Source: an uncultured Lachnospiraceae bacterium (GTDB lineage: Bacteria; Bacillota; Clostridia; Lachnospirales; Lachnospiraceae). From it: a stretch of DNA of 7,249 bases. The notes beneath the pieces are model-generated. The model did not search any database and was not told the origin of the DNA. It saw only the letters and a program-made list of their open reading frames with translations. Positions 5,455 to 7,249 of this stretch are shown here, in pieces (position 1 is the first letter of the stretch; every line of letters starts with the position of its first letter). Both the position numbers and the translations under genes were made by a program. Location of the stretch: assembly GCA_910579325.1 (NCBI GenBank), contig CAJTTU010000135.1:1-7249 (forward strand), read 5' to 3'.

Positions 5455-6495
5455 TTACGGGAACATCGGCGGCTGCGTCAGCCCTTCTGTCTCCGGCAGG
5501 CCAAAGAGCAGGTTCATGTTCTGCACGGCCTGTCCCGCCGCCCCTTTTACCAGGTTGTCGATGGCGCCCATCATAATAATCCGGTTCGTCCTGGGGTCGA
5601 TGACATAGCTGATATCCACATAATTGCTGCCCTCCACCCAGCGGGTTTCCACCGGCTGGCCGTCGTGGCTGACTCTCACAAAAGGCTCGTTTGCATAGTA
5701 TTGATCGTAAGCCGCCGCTACCATTTCTTTCGTCACACCTGCTTTCAGCGAAGCGTATTCCGTCGCCAGAATCCCTCTGTTCATCGGCACCAGATGAGGC
5801 GTAAAGCTGATGGTCAACTGCTCTCCCGCCGCATAGCCTAACTGTTCCTCGATCTCCGGCGTATGGCGGTGGGAAGCCACGCCGTAAGCTTTTATATTCT
5901 CATTGACCTCGCAGAACAGGTTGTTCACCTTTGCGCCCCGCCCCGCCCCGGAGGTTCCTGATTTCGCGTCGATAATCAGCGTGGACGGATCGATCAGCCC
6001 CTCCTTCACCAGCGGATAGGCCGTCAGGATCGAACAGGTGGTATAACAGCCCGGATTCGCCACCAGCCTGGCCTGTTTCACCTGCTCTCTGTTAATCTCG
6101 CAGAGCCCGTACACCGCTTCCTCAATGAACTGAGGACTTTTATGGGAAATGCCGTACCACTTTTCATAGACCGCCACATCCTTTAGCCGGAAGTCGGCGC
6201 TTAAATCCACAATCTTTACTTTTGATAAGATGTCCTCCGACACCAGCGACGCGCACAGCCCCTGGGGCGTCGCCGTGAAGATCACGTCCACCGCTTCGGC
6301 TAAAGCGTCCATGTCGTCGTCCATGCAGACCGCATCTACGATCTGAAACATATTTCTGTATACGTCCGCATATTTCCGGTCGATATAGCTTCTCGATCCG
6401 TACCATACCACCTGAACCTCCGGATGCTGCGCCAAAAGCCGCACCAGCTCGGCTCCCGCATAACCGGTTGAGCCAATAATTCCTGCTTTTATCAT
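5455..6495 (-). CDS. argC: N-acetyl-gamma-glutamyl-phosphate reductase ArgC
   Basis: A 346-residue type-1 ArgC that reduces N-acetylglutamyl phosphate to the semialdehyde with NADPH. It has an N-terminal Rossmann fold with GIIGSTGYAGAELVRLL (5-21), TATPQG (74-79), VDLSADFRL (96-104), VANPGCYTT (145-153) with catalytic C150, the SGTSGAGRGA loop (179-188), and ASHRHTPEI (207-215) with the catalytic histidine. Length is normal. ATG 6495 is preceded by GAGGAG nine bases upstream. It is the first gene of the operon and is driven by promoters at 6682-6709 and 6763-6791. Codons 260-267 (AAAYDQYY) are copied exactly at the DNA level in its own leader at 6562-6584. Confidence 0.97.
   Translation of the reverse strand: MIKAGIIGSTGYAGAELVRLLAQHPEVQVVWYGSRSYIDRKYADVYRNMFQIVDAVCMDDDMDALAEAVDVIFTATPQGLCASLVSEDILSKVKIVDLSADFRLKDVAVYEKWYGISHKSPQFIEEAVYGLCEINREQVKQARLVANPGCYTTCSILTAYPLVKEGLIDPSTLIIDAKSGTSGAGRGAKVNNLFCEVNENIKAYGVASHRHTPEIEEQLGYAAGEQLTISFTPHLVPMNRGILATEYASLKAGVTKEMVAAAYDQYYANEPFVRVSHDGQPVETRWVEGSNYVDISYVIDPRTNRIIMMGAIDNLVKGAAGQAVQNMNLLFGLPETEGLTQPPMFP
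5696..5718. repeat. 23-bp repeat, argC-internal copy
   Basis: These 23 bases, encoding A260 to the first two bases of Y267 of ArgC, recur exactly and in the same orientation at 6562-6584 in the argC leader. This copy is in frame and sits in a normal part of ArgC, so it is the likely parent. Confidence 0.85.
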
Positions 6496-6561
6496 ATGAA
6501 AACACTCCTCTTCCCGTCAATAAATTATCCTGCGGCAAACTTCTCATTGCCATAGTTTATG

Positions 6562-6584
6562 TAGTATTGATCGTAAGCCGCCGC
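6562..6584. repeat. 23-bp repeat, leader copy of an argC segment
   Basis: An exact 23-base match to 5696-5718 inside argC. Beyond the exact match, after a nine-base insertion, the leader still reads Y-G-N-E-K-F where ArgC has Y-A-N-E-P-F. The shared part is therefore longer than the exact repeat, and this looks like a diverged fragment of argC. It is not translated from any start I can support. Confidence 0.85.
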
Positions 6585-6605
6585 CGCCAAGCGTTTATGA
6601 TGAGC

Positions 6606-6633
6606 CTGTTCTTTAACCGCTTACTATTTTTCA
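6606..6633. repeat. 28-bp repeat, copy B (argC leader)
   Basis: Matches 2770-2797 at 26 of 28 positions and in the same orientation. It lies in the argC leader, downstream of both predicted promoters, so it is transcribed. Confidence 0.7.
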
Positions 6634-6681
6634 ACCCCTGGCGATTCACCGCTGTTTCACCACCGTCCTTCGCCGTTCTTT

Positions 6682-6709
6682 ATTATAATACAGACTCCGT
6701 TTTCGTCAA
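6682..6709 (-). promoter_or_regulatory. argC proximal promoter
   Basis: On the minus strand TTGACG (6704-6709) is followed by 16 bases and a perfect TATAAT (6682-6687). The start would be near 6675. It lies about 50 bp downstream of the ARG-box-like sites, so it may be less repressed than the distal promoter, or be blocked by looping or a roadblock. Confidence 0.65.
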
Positions 6710-6756
6710 GTGAAAAACCGGATTTCCTTTGCGTTACAGCGAATATTCATATATTA

Positions 6757-6790
6757 TGCATAATTATACATTAACATTGTATAATATGCA
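6757..6790. promoter_or_regulatory. Tandem ARG-box-like operator (ArgR/AhrC)
   Basis: Two imperfect palindromes resemble the ARG-box core TGAAT-N4-ATTCA. They are TGCAT-AATT-ATACA (6757-6770) and TGTAT-AAT-ATGCA (6778-6790, one base shorter). Their centres are 20-21 bp apart, the spacing known for paired ARG boxes bound by one ArgR hexamer. A third, half-degenerate site (TGAAT on the minus strand, 6745-6749) continues the same 20-21 bp phase. Each box overlaps one hexamer of the distal argC promoter. The repressor gene itself is not in the window. Confidence 0.7.
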
Positions 6791-6791
6791 A
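6763..6791 (-). promoter_or_regulatory. argC distal promoter, overlapped by the ARG boxes
   Basis: On the minus strand TTGCAT (6786-6791) is followed by exactly 17 bases and a perfect TATAAT (6763-6768). Both hexamers fall inside the two ArgR/AhrC-like palindromes at 6757-6790, so a bound repressor would directly exclude RNA polymerase. The start would be near 6756, about 260 nt before argC. Confidence 0.65.
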
Positions 6792-6801
6792 TACTTTTTT
6801 A

Positions 6802-6924
6802 GAAATTTTTCACTGCACTGCGGCAGGCGCCAAATACCCACATAAAAACAAAGTAATCCCATTGGGGCGAAAGGGAGCATCGCAAAATACACCTTGGTAC
6901 TGACACATTTGTCGGATGCTTCTT
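6802..6924. other. Intergenic stretch with no assignable feature
   Basis: Between the arg operator and the terminator of the PIN gene I see no gene, promoter or clear repeat. A minus-strand frame of about 40 codons (ending with the TAA at 6799-6801) includes SLSPQWDYFVFMW and could start at a GTG, but it has no ribosome site and lies just upstream of the arg promoter, so I do not call it. Confidence 0.4.
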
Positions 6925-6959
6925 AAATAAAATAGACAGAGCCCACTCAGAGCTCTGCC
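6925..6959 (-). terminator. Probable terminator after the PIN-domain gene
   Basis: On the minus strand an 8-bp stem (6952-6959 with 6935-6942, CAGAGC/GCTCTG core) with a 9-base loop is followed by the T-rich TATTTTATTT (6934-6925). The T-tract is broken by A residues, so efficiency may be partial. It lies about 50 bp after the PIN-RelB stop and separates that gene from the arg operon. Confidence 0.6.
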
Positions 6960-7009
6960 TTGCCGCTACCTATTAAAAATACCGCATATGGGAACCTGAC
7001 TTTGCACAT

Positions 7010-7249
7010 TTATTCTTCAAGATCCTTTTTCAGTTCATCCATGCTGGTATCACCCTTGGTGTCAGGTTCATGAGAAATATATCTGGCGTCTTCCACTGCG
7101 TCTAAAGTACTTTGGTTAAAATCCGGCGTCTCCACACAAAATGGAACTTCCTTTAATTTCAAATAATCCATCGGTAAAATTGCCTTCACTTCTGAATATT
7201 TAAAATCTTCAATATTTCTTGTCACAATGTATTTTGCCCCATATGATTT
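7010..7249 (-). CDS. C-terminus of a PIN-domain protein fused to a RelB/DinJ-like tail (partial)
   Basis: The frame is open to the right edge, so the protein starts outside the window; a GTG at 7225 is inside the PIN fold and is not a credible start. The upstream codons read SYGAKYI, followed by VTRNIEDFKYSEVKAILPMD and YLKLKE. This is the usual C-terminal end of VapC-like PIN ribonucleases ('AxYIVTRNxxDFxxSxVxxxxPxEFL'), with the last conserved aspartate of the fold. Where such proteins normally stop, this one continues for about 45 residues: VPFCVETPDFNQSTLDAVED, a short linker, then SMDELKKDLEE. That resembles the C-terminal toxin-binding half of RelB/DinJ antitoxins (PFEV-P--N-ETL-A--EA--IS---). 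I infer a chimera of toxin and antitoxin-module sequence. Whether it is functional cannot be told from this part. Confidence 0.7.
   Translation of the reverse strand, partial: KSYGAKYIVTRNIEDFKYSEVKAILPMDYLKLKEVPFCVETPDFNQSTLDAVEDARYISHEPDTKGDTSMDELKKDLEE

Larger units (their letters stand above)
6496..6681 (-). promoter_or_regulatory. argC 5' leader with repeat-derived patches
   Basis: From the proximal promoter the leader is about 180 nt. In transcription order it holds a possible GGCGA-TCGCC stem, copy B of the 28-bp repeat (6606-6633), the 23-bp argC-derived patch (6562-6584), and the ribosome site GAGGAG. I searched by eye for a T-box (the TGGTACCGCG-like element) and for a terminator hairpin with a T-run and found neither, so attenuation is not supported. 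A frame without a clear start and ending at a TAA near 6530 reads RLAAAAYDQYYINYGNEKF, resembling ArgC residues 258-271. Confidence 0.5.

Noticed and set aside
5410..5841. Plus-strand 143-residue frame opposite argC
   Set aside because: It is a shadow of conserved argC codons and spans the argC-argJ junction.
6496..6681. T-box or attenuator in the argC leader
   Set aside because: No TGGTACCGCG-like element and no stem followed by a T-run were found; GGTGG occurs but without the rest of the T-box.
1..7249. CRISPR array, tRNA, rRNA, insertion sequence ends
   Set aside because: No regularly spaced repeats, no tRNA-like cloverleaf, no rRNA segment and no transposase were seen; the only repeats are the 23-bp and 28-bp pairs.

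Overview
This window is the arginine (acetylated-ornithine) biosynthesis locus of a Gram-positive anaerobe, most likely a member of the Lachnospiraceae or a nearby Clostridia family. The suggestion rests on AGGAGG-type ribosome sites, mixed GC content with AT-rich promoters, an arginine-sensitive-type ArgB, a C_GCAxxG_C_C protein, and PIN/RelB-like and RhuM-like accessory fragments. The genus cannot be fixed from the sequence alone. Every gene I support is on the minus strand, so transcription runs from high to low coordinates.

Layout in transcription order. (i) 7249-7010: the C-terminal end of a PIN-domain protein that enters from outside the window and runs in frame into a segment resembling the C-terminus of a RelB/DinJ antitoxin. 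A hairpin plus T-rich tract follows at 6925-6959. (ii) 6800-6496: the arg control region. A strong sigma-A-type promoter (6763-6791) is covered by two ARG-box-like palindromes about one or two helical turns apart. A second promoter (6682-6709) lies downstream, followed by a leader of about 180 nt. The leader carries a 23-bp exact copy of an internal argC segment and one copy of a 28-bp repeat. (iii) 6495-4200: argC and argJ. (iv) 4196-2844: an insert between argJ and argB holding a small ORF that appears frameshifted, an uncharacterised 143-residue protein, and a C_GCAxxG_C_C family protein with its own probable promoter and a structured leader. (v) 2797-641: a second copy of the 28-bp repeat, then argB and argD, which overlap by 8 bp, and a strong intrinsic terminator at 591-622. 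(vi) 560-360: a degraded fragment of a RhuM-family gene. (vii) 263-1: a promoter and the N-terminus of another minus-strand gene, probably a PucR-like regulator, cut by the window edge.

Together ArgJ, ArgB, ArgC and ArgD convert glutamate to ornithine by the cyclic acetyl route. ArgJ transfers acetyl from N-acetylornithine to glutamate, ArgB phosphorylates N-acetylglutamate, ArgC reduces it to the semialdehyde, and ArgD transaminates it to N-acetylornithine, which returns to ArgJ. No argF, argG, argH or carbamoyl-phosphate synthetase gene is present, so the later steps must be encoded elsewhere. Control is expected at two levels: an ArgR/AhrC-type repressor at the argC promoter, and arginine feedback on ArgB. 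I found no convincing wholly new system. The least expected signals are the argC-derived sequence in the argC leader, the repeat shared by the argC leader and the argB upstream region, the PIN-RelB chimera, and the frameshifted ORF behind argJ.
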